64,000 bases of DNA from Bradyrhizobium sp. ARR65 (lineage in GTDB: Bacteria > Pseudomonadota > Alphaproteobacteria > Rhizobiales > Xanthobacteraceae). Under the pieces are notes generated by a model. That model was given only the letters and a program-made list of their open reading frames with translations, did not search any database and was not told the DNA's origin. The stretch covers positions 1 through 64,000 of the forward strand of contig NZ_AWZU01000030.1 in the NCBI RefSeq assembly GCF_000472385.1, in the 5' to 3' direction. Position 1 is the stretch's first letter, and each line of letters opens with the position of its first letter. The position numbers and the translations under genes were made by a program. Shown here one piece after another: positions 16,437-24,469 of the stretch.

Positions 16437-18266
16437 ATGACAAGAAACGATACAAACGGGCACGGGACTGCCAGCAAGGGCAAGCAGCGCAAGCTCCGTT
16501 CCCGCGAATGGTTCGACAACCCTCATAATCCCGGCATGACCGCGCTCTATCTCGAGCGCTATCTGAACTACGGGCTGACCCGAAAAGAGCTGCAGTCGGG
16601 CAAGCCCATCATCGGCATCGCCCAGACCGGCAATGACCTGTCCCCCTGCAACCGGCATCATCTCGAACTGGCCCATCGTGTCAGGGAAGGAATCCGCGAG
16701 GCCGGCGGGATCGCCATGGAATTCCCGACCCATCCGATCCAGGAGACCGGGAAGCGTCCCACCGCGGCGCTCGACCGCAACCTCGCCTATCTCGGCCTCG
16801 TCGAAGTGCTGTTCGGCTATCCGCTCGACGGAGTGGTGCTGACCACCGGCTGCGACAAGACAACGCCCGCCTGCATGATGGCGGCGGCCACGGTCAATCT
16901 GCCGGCGATCGTGCTCTCGGGCGGCCCGATGCTCAACGGCTGGCATGAGGGCGAGCGGACCGGATCCGGTACCGTGGTCTGGAAATCCCGCGAACGGCTC
17001 GCCGCCGGCGAGATCGACTATGAAGAGTTCATGGAGATCGTCGCCTCCTCCGCACCCTCGGTCGGCCATTGCAACACCATGGGCACCGCCTCGACCATGA
17101 ACTCGCTGGCGGAGGCGCTCGGCATGTCCCTGCCCGGCTGCGCCGCGATCCCCGCGCCCTATCGCGAGCGCGGCCAGATCGCCTATGAGACGGGCAAGCG
17201 CATCGTCGAGATGGTCTGGGAGGATTTGAAGCCCTCGGACATTCTTACGCGGAAAGCGTTTGAAAATTGCATCGTGGTCAACTCCGCAATCGGCGGCTCG
17301 ACCAATGCGCCGATCCACATCAATGCGCTGGCGCGCCATGTCGGCGTGGAGCTGTCGATCGACGACTGGCAGAAGATCGGCCATGACGTGCCGCTTTTGG
17401 TCAACATGCAGCCGGCCGGCTTCTATCTCGGCGAGGAGTTTCACCGCGCCGGCGGCGTGCCGGCCGTGGTGCGCGAATTGATACAGCACAAACGCATCCA
17501 TGAGGACGCCGTCACGGTCAACGGCCGCAGCATGGGCGACAATTGCCGCGACGCGCCCAAGCCTGACAGCGACGTGATCTGGAGCTACGACAAGCCACTG
17601 GTGAAGGACGCCGGATTCCTGGTGCTGCGCGGCAATCTGTTCGATTCCGCGATCATGAAGACCAGCGTAATTTCGAAGGAATTCCGCGAGCGCTATCTGA
17701 GCAATCCGAAGGACCCGAACGCCTTCGAAGGCCGCGCCATCGTGTTCGACGGTCCCGAGGACTATCACGCGCGGATCGAGGACCCAGCGCTCAACATCGA
17801 CGAGCACTGCATCCTGTTCATTCGCGGCGCAGGGCCGATCGGCTATCCCGGCGGTGCGGAGGTCGTGAACATGCAGCCCCCGGCCGCGCTGATCAAACGC
17901 GGCATCCTGGCACTTCCTTGCGTCGGCGACGGCCGGCAATCGGGCACGTCGGGCTCGCCTTCGATCCTCAACGCCAGTCCGGAAGCCGCCGCCAACGGAG
18001 GCCTCGCGATCCTGAAGACCGGCGACAAGGTGCGCATCGATCTCAACAAGGGCAGCGCCAATATCCTGATCTCGGAGGACGAGTTGGAGCACCGCCGCGC
18101 CGAGCTGAAGGCCAAGGGCGGCTATCCGCATCCTGCCGACCAGACGCCCTGGCAGGAGCTCTACCGCAAGACCGTGGGCCAGCACGCCACCGGTGCCTGC
18201 ATGGAGCTCGCCACGCGCTATCACGACATTGCCAACAAGGTCGGCGTGGCGCGGGATAATCACTAG
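16437..18266 (+). CDS. IlvD/Edd-family dehydratase, sugar-acid type
   Basis: A 609-aa iron-sulfur dehydratase. The three cluster cysteines are visible: Cys71 in DLSPCNRHH, Cys139 in TTGCDKTTPACMM and Cys212 in SVGHCNTMGTAST. NSAIGGSTNAPIHINALARH follows. The long C-terminal swivelling domain has GRAIVFDGPEDYHARIED and GAEVVNMQPP. It resembles the sugar-acid branch (arabonate/xylonate/gluconate-type dehydratases) rather than biosynthetic IlvD. It turns an aldonate into a 2-keto-3-deoxy acid. The start has a strong GGGAGGACC ribosome site. A LacI-type operator precedes it, and two SDR genes follow. Confidence 0.92.
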   Translation: MTRNDTNGHGTASKGKQRKLRSREWFDNPHNPGMTALYLERYLNYGLTRKELQSGKPIIGIAQTGNDLSPCNRHHLELAHRVREGIREAGGIAMEFPTHPIQETGKRPTAALDRNLAYLGLVEVLFGYPLDGVVLTTGCDKTTPACMMAAATVNLPAIVLSGGPMLNGWHEGERTGSGTVVWKSRERLAAGEIDYEEFMEIVASSAPSVGHCNTMGTASTMNSLAEALGMSLPGCAAIPAPYRERGQIAYETGKRIVEMVWEDLKPSDILTRKAFENCIVVNSAIGGSTNAPIHINALARHVGVELSIDDWQKIGHDVPLLVNMQPAGFYLGEEFHRAGGVPAVVRELIQHKRIHEDAVTVNGRSMGDNCRDAPKPDSDVIWSYDKPLVKDAGFLVLRGNLFDSAIMKTSVISKEFRERYLSNPKDPNAFEGRAIVFDGPEDYHARIEDPALNIDEHCILFIRGAGPIGYPGGAEVVNMQPPAALIKRGILALPCVGDGRQSGTSGSPSILNASPEAAANGGLAILKTGDKVRIDLNKGSANILISEDELEHRRAELKAKGGYPHPADQTPWQELYRKTVGQHATGACMELATRYHDIANKVGVARDNH

Positions 18267-18308
18267 GCACCGCCATCGTTGCGAGGAGCGTCAGCGACGA
18301 AGCAGCGA

Positions 18309-18390
18309 CGTCATTCCGGGATGGTGCGAAACACCAGACCCGGAATCTCGAGATTCCGGGTTCGATGCTTCGCATCGCCCCGGAATGACG
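18309..18390. repeat. Palindromic intergenic repeat with three nested hairpins
   Basis: An outer 12-bp perfect inverted repeat CGTCATTCCGGG (18309-18320) / CCCGGAATGACG (18379-18390) encloses a perfect 22-bp palindrome (18339-18360, centred on CTCGAG) and the small hairpin CGATGC-TTC-GCATCG (18363-18377). A GCGAGGAGCG stretch at 18281-18290 is like the edge of another repeat type in this window (28900). It lies between the dehydratase and the first SDR gene and could dampen or process the operon mRNA. Confidence 0.8.
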
Positions 18391-18447
18391 CTGTCCCAAC
18401 TCGCTACTCATCACTGATTAACGAAAATCGAAATTCAGGAGACCCCC

Positions 18448-19182
18448 ATGTCAGACCGCCTCAAGGGCAAACGCGCATTCGTGACCGCGGCGGCGGCCGG
18501 CATCGGTCGCGCCTGCGCCATCGCCTTTGCGCGCGAGGGCGCCACGGTGTTCGCGACCGATGTCAATGAGCAAGGCTTGGGCACGCTCAAGAACGATGGC
18601 ATTGCCGAAGTGTTACGGCTTGACGTGCGCGACAGCGCGGCCGTCGCCGCGGCCGCCAAGCGCGTCGGCAAAGTCGATATTCTCCTGAACGCCGCTGGCT
18701 TCGTGCATCACGGCACGGTGCTCGACTGCTCGGACGAGGATTGGGATTTCTCGTTCGACCTCAACGTCAAGTCGATGCACCGGACTATCAGAGCATTCCT
18801 GCCGGCCATGCTGGAGGGCGGCGGTGGCGCCATCGTCAACATTTCCTCAGCCGCCGGCGTCTTCAAGGCCGCGCCAAATCGCTACGTTTATGGTGCAACC
18901 AAGGCCGCGGTGGCGGCGCTGACCCGTTCGGTCGCTGCCGACTTCGTCGGTAAAGGCATTCGCTGCAACTGCATCTGCCCGGGCACGATCGAGACGCCGT
19001 CCATGCTGCAGCGTGCGGCAGCGGCGGGCCCCGGCGGACGCGAGATGTTCGTCGCGCGCCAGCCGATGGGCCGGCTGGGCACGGCGGAAGAGATCGCCGC
19101 GCTCGCGGTCTATCTCGCCAGCGACGAGAGCGCTTTCACCACGGGCGTTGCCCATGTCATCGACGGCGGCTGGACGCTGTAG
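18448..19182 (+). CDS. SDR-family NAD(P)-dependent dehydrogenase (2-keto-3-deoxy-fuconate dehydrogenase-like)
   Basis: A 244-aa classical short-chain dehydrogenase. It has the cofactor motif TAAAAGIGRACAIAFAREG, the NAAGFVHHGT strand, the active site Ser in VNISSAAGVF, and YVYGATKAAVAAL with the Tyr-Lys pair, ending in VIDGGWTL. The whole resembles the branch that holds 2-keto-3-deoxy-L-fuconate dehydrogenase and DHRS6. It could oxidise the keto-deoxy acid made by the upstream dehydratase, or the sugar lactone before it. GGAGACCC provides the ribosome site. Confidence 0.88.
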   Translation: MSDRLKGKRAFVTAAAAGIGRACAIAFAREGATVFATDVNEQGLGTLKNDGIAEVLRLDVRDSAAVAAAAKRVGKVDILLNAAGFVHHGTVLDCSDEDWDFSFDLNVKSMHRTIRAFLPAMLEGGGGAIVNISSAAGVFKAAPNRYVYGATKAAVAALTRSVAADFVGKGIRCNCICPGTIETPSMLQRAAAAGPGGREMFVARQPMGRLGTAEEIAALAVYLASDESAFTTGVAHVIDGGWTL

Positions 19183-19191
19183 ACAATTTCT

Positions 19192-19233
19192 CCGTCATTC
19201 CGGGGCACGTGAAGCATGAACCCCGAATGACGG
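19192..19233. repeat. Short palindromic repeat between the two SDR genes
   Basis: CCGTCATTCCGGGG (19192-19205) pairs with CCCCGAATGACGG (19221-19233) with one bulged base. The arms match the outer arms of the 18309-18390 element, so it is a shortened member of the same family. It starts 10 bp after the first SDR stop and may act as a weak terminator or mRNA stabiliser. Confidence 0.75.
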
Positions 19234-19260
19234 AATGAAACAACTCAGAGGACCCTTACC

Positions 19261-20007
19261 ATGAACAAGATCGATCTCAATGGACGCTGCGCTGTCGTCA
19301 CCGGCGGCGCGCAGGGTTTTGGACGCGCTATCGTCGAGCGCTTTGCCGCCTCCGGCGCCAAGGTCGCGATCTGGGACCATGATCAGGCGCTCGCGGAAAA
19401 AACCGCGAAGGAGATCGGCAGCGCCGTCACCGCGCTGAAGGTTGATGTCACCGATCCCAGCGCGGTCGAAACCTCCCGCGACGCCACGCTGAAAGCCTTC
19501 GGCAAGATCGATATTCTCGTCAACAATGCCGGCATTGCCGGCGTCAACAAGACGGTGTGGGAGACTGACCTCGAGGAATGGCGCAAGGTCCTGCGCATCA
19601 ACCTCGACGGCCCCTTCATCTGCTGCAAGGCAATCGTGCCGGCGATGCTCAAGCAGAATTACGGCCGCATCGTCAACATCGCGTCCATTGCCGGCAAGGA
19701 AGGCAACCCGAACGCCGCGCATTATTCGGCGTCCAAGGCCGGCCTGATCGCTTTGACAAAATCGCTCGGCAAGGAGCTCGCGCAGCAGAATATCATGGTC
19801 AACGCGGTGACGCCGGCCGCGGCGAAGACCGCGATCTTCGACCAGCTCACTCAGCAGCACATCGATTTCATGCTCTCGAAGATTCCGAAAGGCCGGTTCG
19901 TGCTGGTCGAGGAAGTCGCGGCGATGGTCGCCTGGCTGTCGTCCGAGGATTGCGCCTTCTCCACCGGCGCGGTGTTCGATATCTCAGGCGGCCGGGCGAC
20001 GTATTAG
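19261..20007 (+). CDS. SDR-family oxidoreductase (FabG-like)
   Basis: A 248-aa short-chain dehydrogenase with GGAQGFGRAIVERFAASGAK, then VNNAGIAGVNKTV, the catalytic Ser in NIASIAGKEGNPNA and AHYSASKAGLIALTKSLGKE. It is close to 3-oxoacyl-reductase-like and sugar dehydrogenases; the operon points to a sugar or aldonate substrate, for example oxidation of the imported sugar to its lactone. An aspartate (WDHDQ) after the second strand favours NAD(H) over NADP(H). Its stop codon directly abuts the stop of the convergent exporter gene at 20008. Confidence 0.88.
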   Translation: MNKIDLNGRCAVVTGGAQGFGRAIVERFAASGAKVAIWDHDQALAEKTAKEIGSAVTALKVDVTDPSAVETSRDATLKAFGKIDILVNNAGIAGVNKTVWETDLEEWRKVLRINLDGPFICCKAIVPAMLKQNYGRIVNIASIAGKEGNPNAAHYSASKAGLIALTKSLGKELAQQNIMVNAVTPAAAKTAIFDQLTQQHIDFMLSKIPKGRFVLVEEVAAMVAWLSSEDCAFSTGAVFDISGGRATY

Positions 20008-20922
20008 TCAGGGCTCGCTCGACATCAATCCATCCGCCGGCTGGGCGCGGCGCCGAGTCTCGGTCGTCGCGATCCAGATGCCGCCGAAGACCGCGACGAT
20101 GCCGACGATCAGATTCCAGTGCAGCGGCTCGTGAAGCAGCGCCGCTCCAACCGCTGACGCCGCGATCGGATTGACGCAGACCGAGATCGCAACGCGCGTC
20201 GGGGTCGTCCGCTGCAGCGCGAACGCCCAGAGATAGAAGGTGAGCGCAGCCCCGAAGGCGCCGAGATAGCCAGCGGCGAACCATTGCGGCGCGCCGAATG
20301 TCGCGACAGGACCGAAGCTGCCCCGCAACCAAGAGACGATGATGAGGCATGCCGCGCCAATGCCCATGGACGTCGCCGTGAAGGACATGGGGCCAGAACG
20401 GCGGATGAGCGGCTTGGACCAGATGCTGTAGAGCGCCATGCAGAGCGCGGCAGCGACCATCAGAAGATCACCGCGCCAGGCCCCATTCGGCGCGCTGGAG
20501 AGCCCCGAGAGCAGCGCCAGCGCGACGCCCACCATCGCGACCAGGACCCCGATCGACTTGCGGGCCGTCAAGGCTTCGCTGCCGAGCGACGCACCGACAA
20601 CCATGGTCAGAAGCGGAAGCGTCGATAACGCCAGGGCGCCACGTGCTGCGGTCGTGAAAATCAGGGACGCATTGAACAGGATCGGGAACAGGGCGAAGTA
20701 CAGCACACCCAGTCCCGCCGTGCCGATCCAGTCCCGGCGTGCGGGCCAGCGGTCGCCTTTGAGAGCCGCGAGCGGCAGCAGAAGCAGAAAACCGATGCCG
20801 AAGCGGAAGGAGCCGATGGCGAGAGGATCGATCGCATTGACCAGGTACCGCGTGGCTCCGATCGAGGTTCCCCCCAAGCTGCTGGATAGGACCGCGGCCA
20901 GAACGCCCCAGGTTTCCCCCAT
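20008..20922 (-). CDS. DMT-superfamily (EamA) transporter
   Basis: A 304-aa membrane protein with ten predicted helices in two EamA repeats. The first begins WGVLAAVLSSSLGGTSIGAT and the second WFAAGYLGAFGAALTFYLW. Family members export amino acids, purines or drugs. The ATG at 20922 is preceded by AAGGAGGG at good spacing; a further 24 codons upstream lack family character. It is divergent from a LysR gene with an inverted repeat in the shared gap, which probably controls it. Confidence 0.9.
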   Translation of the reverse strand: MGETWGVLAAVLSSSLGGTSIGATRYLVNAIDPLAIGSFRFGIGFLLLLPLAALKGDRWPARRDWIGTAGLGVLYFALFPILFNASLIFTTAARGALALSTLPLLTMVVGASLGSEALTARKSIGVLVAMVGVALALLSGLSSAPNGAWRGDLLMVAAALCMALYSIWSKPLIRRSGPMSFTATSMGIGAACLIIVSWLRGSFGPVATFGAPQWFAAGYLGAFGAALTFYLWAFALQRTTPTRVAISVCVNPIAASAVGAALLHEPLHWNLIVGIVAVFGGIWIATTETRRRAQPADGLMSSEP

Positions 20923-20989
20923 ATCATCGACCCTCCTTCTTCGACCTTCGTGCTTCTCGATTGCCGACGAGGATAGGAAGGCGCTACTA

Positions 20990-21013
20990 ATCAAGGAATG
21001 GAATTTCTTTGAT
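20990..21013. promoter_or_regulatory. Imperfect inverted repeat, candidate LysR operator
   Basis: ATCAAGGAAT (20990-20999) faces TTTCTTTGAT (21004-21013) with a 4-bp spacer; 8 of 10 pairs match. It sits in the 111-bp gap between the divergent DMT transporter and LysR genes, which is where LysR proteins bind. Confidence 0.5.
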
Positions 21014-21033
21014 CCAACACATCACGCTTGCTG

Positions 21034-21957
21034 ATGAACCTTCCTGTCCTTGATCCGGATCTCCTGAAGGCCTTTGTCGCCGTCGCCGATCACCGCTCGT
21101 TCACGCGCGCGGCAACCAGTCTCAACCGCACCCAGTCCGCAGTGAGCATGCAGATCAAGCGTCTTGAGGATCGGCTCGGGGTGGAACTGTTTCAACGGAC
21201 CAAGGCGAATGTCGATTTGACACCCGCCGGCGAAGGTCTGCTCGGCTATGCCCGACGCATCCTGCTGCTGAACGACGAAGCCGTCGGCCGACTGCGTGAG
21301 CACAAGGTCGAAGGCGTCGTCCGGCTCGGCGTGATGGACGATTACGGCACCTTCATCGTGCCGCCCTTGCTGGCAAGCTTCATTGCCAGCTATCCGCTCA
21401 TTCATGTCGAGATGGAGACCGGGCTGACGGCCTCGATGCCGGGCCGACTCGGAGAGGCCTACGACCTCGTCATTGCCATGCACCCGGCAGGACGCGGCGA
21501 AGGCGAGTTCCTCCGGCGCGAGCAGGCCGTCTGGGCGGCCAGCGCCTCTCACTCCATCGAGGAGCAGGATCCGCTGCCCGTCGCGCTCTATCCCCAAGGC
21601 TGCCTGTTCCGGAAATGGGCCATCGACGCACTCGATGCCGCCAAGCGCCGCTGGCGCCTCGCCTTCGTCAGCCACAGCCTCGCGGCCGTGGAGGCGATCG
21701 CGGCGCAAAACCTGGCCGTGACCGTGGTGAAAGCGGGGACTTTTCCGCCACGGCTTCGCGCGCTGTCTGATCGCGATGGCATGCCGCCCCTGCCCGCCGC
21801 CGACATCTGCCTGCATCGCGCCGCCAATCTGTCGCGCGCCGGCATCCTTTTGGCGGATCACCTGCGGACGGCCATCCGAAACGAGGTGCCCTTGCAACGA
21901 GCCCGTGCTAGCGCTGTCGCATCGGCCGAACCGAACGAGATCGTCGCGTGCCCCTGA
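21034..21957 (+). CDS. LysR-family transcriptional regulator
   Basis: A 307-aa activator/repressor. The helix-turn-helix reads LLKAFVAVADHRSFTRAATS, then LNRTQSAVSMQIKRLEDRLG, followed by the linker helix and a periplasmic-binding-like effector domain (VVRLGVMDDYGTFIVPPLLA). The ATG at 21034 is preferred over a TTG two codons earlier. It overlaps the downstream protease gene by 10 bp. It is divergent from the DMT exporter, the usual arrangement for a transporter switched on by its own substrate. Confidence 0.92.
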   Translation: MNLPVLDPDLLKAFVAVADHRSFTRAATSLNRTQSAVSMQIKRLEDRLGVELFQRTKANVDLTPAGEGLLGYARRILLLNDEAVGRLREHKVEGVVRLGVMDDYGTFIVPPLLASFIASYPLIHVEMETGLTASMPGRLGEAYDLVIAMHPAGRGEGEFLRREQAVWAASASHSIEEQDPLPVALYPQGCLFRKWAIDALDAAKRRWRLAFVSHSLAAVEAIAAQNLAVTVVKAGTFPPRLRALSDRDGMPPLPAADICLHRAANLSRAGILLADHLRTAIRNEVPLQRARASAVASAEPNEIVACP

Positions 21958-22631
21958 ACGCTACCGCCTACGAGTTCTCCACCTGGATCCTGCCGCTGGT
22001 GTTTGCCATCACCTTTCACGAGGCGGCGCACGGCTTCGTCGCGCACGCCTTTGGCGACAGCACGGCCTGGGATCTCGGGCGGGTCAGCTTCAATCCGCTG
22101 CGCCACATCGATCCGTTTGGGACGCTGCTGCTGCCGGCGCTGTTGCTATTGTCGCATTCACCGTTCCTGTTCGGTTACGCCAAGCCGGTTCCCGTCAACT
22201 TCCGCAAGCTCCGCGCGCCGAGGCTCGGCATGATCCTGGTGGCGCTGGCCGGACCCGGCACCAATATCTTGCTCGCGCTCGCCGCGGCCGCCGCCTTTCA
22301 CCTGCTCCCGATCGTTCCCGCGAATGCAGCATTGTGGGTCGCGGCCAATCTGAAAAACGCCGTTCTCATCAATGTGGTGCTGGCGGTCTTCAACATGATG
22401 CCGATTCCGCCGCTCGACGGCGGGCGCGTCGCGGTCGGGATATTACCGCGGCCGCTGGCGGTGCCGCTCTCCCGCCTGGAGCCGTTTGGCATGTTGATTC
22501 TGATAGGAATTTTGATCCTGCTGCCCTTGGCAGGTTCGCAGTTCGGTCTAAATCTTAATGTTATTTCAGCAGGGCTGAGGACGGTGACCGATTTTTTGAT
22601 CCGCCTCATACTCATTTTAACCGGTAATTAG
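21948..22631 (+). CDS. Site-2 protease family (M50) membrane metalloprotease
   Basis: A 227-aa membrane protein. The zinc motif HEAAH (His24, Glu25, His28) lies in the first helix region FAITFHEAAHGFVAHAFGD. The second conserved motif is MMPIPPLDGGRV, with the third-ligand Asp. Five to six membrane helices are predicted. The PDZ domain of RseP is absent, so it belongs to the short, PDZ-less group. The substrate is unknown. The start is a GTG at 21948 inside the LysR gene, so translation is probably coupled. Confidence 0.9.
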   Translation: MPLNATAYEFSTWILPLVFAITFHEAAHGFVAHAFGDSTAWDLGRVSFNPLRHIDPFGTLLLPALLLLSHSPFLFGYAKPVPVNFRKLRAPRLGMILVALAGPGTNILLALAAAAAFHLLPIVPANAALWVAANLKNAVLINVVLAVFNMMPIPPLDGGRVAVGILPRPLAVPLSRLEPFGMLILIGILILLPLAGSQFGLNLNVISAGLRTVTDFLIRLILILTGN

Positions 22632-22672
22632 TAGCCCATCATAAGGACTGGCGAGAGAAAGCCGAGGGCACC

Positions 22673-23116
22673 TTGGTCAAAGCTGCAGATATGATGATCG
22701 CGCGCCGCGCCGACACCAGGGCCCGCGCCGATTTCGCGACCTGGAAAATGATCGCCAAACTCAATGGTGCCTCCTCCCTTCCCGCCGACGCCCAGAATTT
22801 TCTCGCAAGCTACAAGGCCCTGCTCAAGGACATGGGCGAGGCGGATGCAACCGAAGCCACTATCCGCCAGATGTACGCGACGTATTATAAAGAGATGGGC
22901 GGGGCCGGCACGCCGCCGGAGGTCCGCCCGGCTCCGACCGCACCGGTGGCCGACAATGTCACGGCCTTCAGACGGCCGGCGGCGCGATCGAAACCGTCCA
23001 GCTTTCGCGCAAGTTTCGGCTTCGGCGGGCAAGGTCAACAGCAGCGGCTTCCGGTGGCGCTGATCTTCACTTGCCTCGTCATCGTCTATGTCGGGATCAG
23101 GTATTTCTGGCGTTAG
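22673..23116 (+). CDS. Hypothetical protein with C-terminal membrane anchor
   Basis: A 147-aa protein of unknown family. Residues 1-80 are helical and charged (ARADFATWKMIAKLNGASSL), the middle is proline/alanine-rich, and residues 127-145 (PVALIFTCLVIVYVGIRYF) form one membrane helix at the very end, a tail-anchored layout. The TTG at 22673 after GAGGGC is the start used here; ATG codons at 22691 or 22694 would shorten it by six or seven residues. It follows the protease gene by 41 bp and may be its partner. Confidence 0.65.
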   Translation: MVKAADMMIARRADTRARADFATWKMIAKLNGASSLPADAQNFLASYKALLKDMGEADATEATIRQMYATYYKEMGGAGTPPEVRPAPTAPVADNVTAFRRPAARSKPSSFRASFGFGGQGQQQRLPVALIFTCLVIVYVGIRYFWR

Positions 23117-23170
23117 GGCCAAGTTCCGCGACTGACACTCCGCAGTTTCGCCTCGGCGGACGATTGCCGC

Positions 23171-23959
23171 TCATTTGGCGGCTTTGAAGTCCACCGGCAA
23201 ACTGAAAGAGAATTGATCGTCGGTGAGGCCCGCGGGCGGCGGAGGTACCGGATCGGAACGGCGGACCATCGCAATCGCCGCCGCGTCGTAAGCGGCATCT
23301 CCCGACGATTCCGCGACATCGACCGAGACCACGTTGCCTCGACGGTTCAGCACAAGATTCAAACGCACCTTCGCGGCCTTGTTCTTGCCGGCGGGGAACC
23401 GCTTGTGCAGTTCAAAGTAGGCGCTGATCTTCCGGCCCCAATTGGCGGTGAGCCTCAGCTTGTCCTTGCCAATGCCGACATTGGGCGCCTTCGCCTTCTC
23501 CGACTCGACGGCGCTGTCCTCGAGCGACTTTCGCGAGCTCTCTTCCGAGTTCTCCGATGCCTGGCTGGCCTGGGTCTGCACCGCCGCGACCTTGGCCTCA
23601 TCCTCTTTGGGCTTCTTCGAATCGTTCGTGGTTACGACGCGATCCGCATCGCTCGTCTCGTCCGGAACATCCTTTGGCAGATCCGTCTCCTTGACCTCGG
23701 TCTTCTGCTCCGCCACCTCAGGCGAGGCTTGCGAAGCGGAGGAGTCCGGTCCGGCCGGGAGATCGTCGTCGGGGACCTTTGGCGAGGCCATTTCGAAGCC
23801 GATCTCAACCGCATTCGCGCCAAGGCCGTCGTCGTCGCTCTCGATGCTACGATGCGACAACGCGAACGCTGCTCCGCCGAGATGAAGCGCCAGCGAGGCG
23901 ACGCCGGCGCAAATCCACAAGCGCCGCGACGACGTGCGTCTGCTGTCGAGATCACCCAT
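23171..23959 (-). CDS. tonB: TonB energy-transducing protein
   Basis: A 262-aa protein from the ATG at 23959. One N-terminal membrane helix (LWICAGVASLALHLGGAAFA) is followed by a long acidic/alanine-rich periplasmic spacer with Glu/Lys/Asp repeats instead of the usual Pro-Lys runs. The C-terminal TonB domain has KVRLNLVLNRRGNVVSVDVA and AAIAMVRRSDPVPPPPAGL. It spans the periplasm and drives the TonB receptors of this region. It starts 19 bp after the exbD stop and is the last gene of the exbB-exbD-tonB operon. Confidence 0.92.
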   Translation of the reverse strand: MGDLDSRRTSSRRLWICAGVASLALHLGGAAFALSHRSIESDDDGLGANAVEIGFEMASPKVPDDDLPAGPDSSASQASPEVAEQKTEVKETDLPKDVPDETSDADRVVTTNDSKKPKEDEAKVAAVQTQASQASENSEESSRKSLEDSAVESEKAKAPNVGIGKDKLRLTANWGRKISAYFELHKRFPAGKNKAAKVRLNLVLNRRGNVVSVDVAESSGDAAYDAAAIAMVRRSDPVPPPPAGLTDDQFSFSLPVDFKAAK

Positions 23960-23978
23960 CCTGATGCCGTCCTCGCGA

Positions 23979-24452
23979 TTACGGCTTTGCAACCGCGGCC
24001 GGCGGCGACTGCCCGGATGCCGCCGGCACACCCTCGAGCGCCACCAGCTTGATCTTCGCGTAACCGCCCGCACGAAGGATTTCCAGCACGTCCATCATCT
24101 CGCCATAGGGCACGGCGCGGTCCGCGCGCACGAAAATGAAACGGTCCTTACTGGCGTCGGCCATTGCATCGAGCGAGCGCACCAGGTCGGGGCGTTTGAC
24201 AGGCGTCTCCCCGATCGCCAGCGACAGATCGGGCTTGATGCTGACATAGGTCGGCTTGTCGGGCTTCTTCTCAGGTGTCGCCGTCGATGTCGGAAGATTG
24301 ATCGGCAGATCGACCGTCGCGAGCGGCGCCGCCACCATGAAGATGATCAGCAACACCAGCATGACGTCGATGAATGGCGTGACGTTGATATCGTGGGCTT
24401 CCGAAAACTCCTCGTCGTCGTCCAAGCCGCCTTCCGCGATCGAAGCGCCCAT
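23979..24452 (-). CDS. exbD: ExbD/TolR-family proton-channel subunit
   Basis: A 157-aa protein with the single N-terminal membrane helix in NVTPFIDVMLVLLIIFMVAA, including the proton-carrying Asp29. The periplasmic domain with TYVSIKPDLSLAIGETPV and DRFIFVRADRAVPYGEMMDV follows. The C-terminal 20 residues are Ala/Pro-rich. It forms the ion-driven motor with ExbB. It sits 17 bp after exbB. Confidence 0.95.
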   Translation of the reverse strand: MGASIAEGGLDDDEEFSEAHDINVTPFIDVMLVLLIIFMVAAPLATVDLPINLPTSTATPEKKPDKPTYVSIKPDLSLAIGETPVKRPDLVRSLDAMADASKDRFIFVRADRAVPYGEMMDVLEILRAGGYAKIKLVALEGVPAASGQSPPAAVAKP

Positions 24453-24469
24453 CGCTTAAGCTCCCCCGC

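Noticed and set aside
16416..18263. 615-codon open frame on the minus strand
   Set aside because: It is the exact antisense of the IlvD/Edd dehydratase, whose sense strand has clear family motifs. High GC gives long open antisense frames; the translation is rich in Arg, His and Asp.
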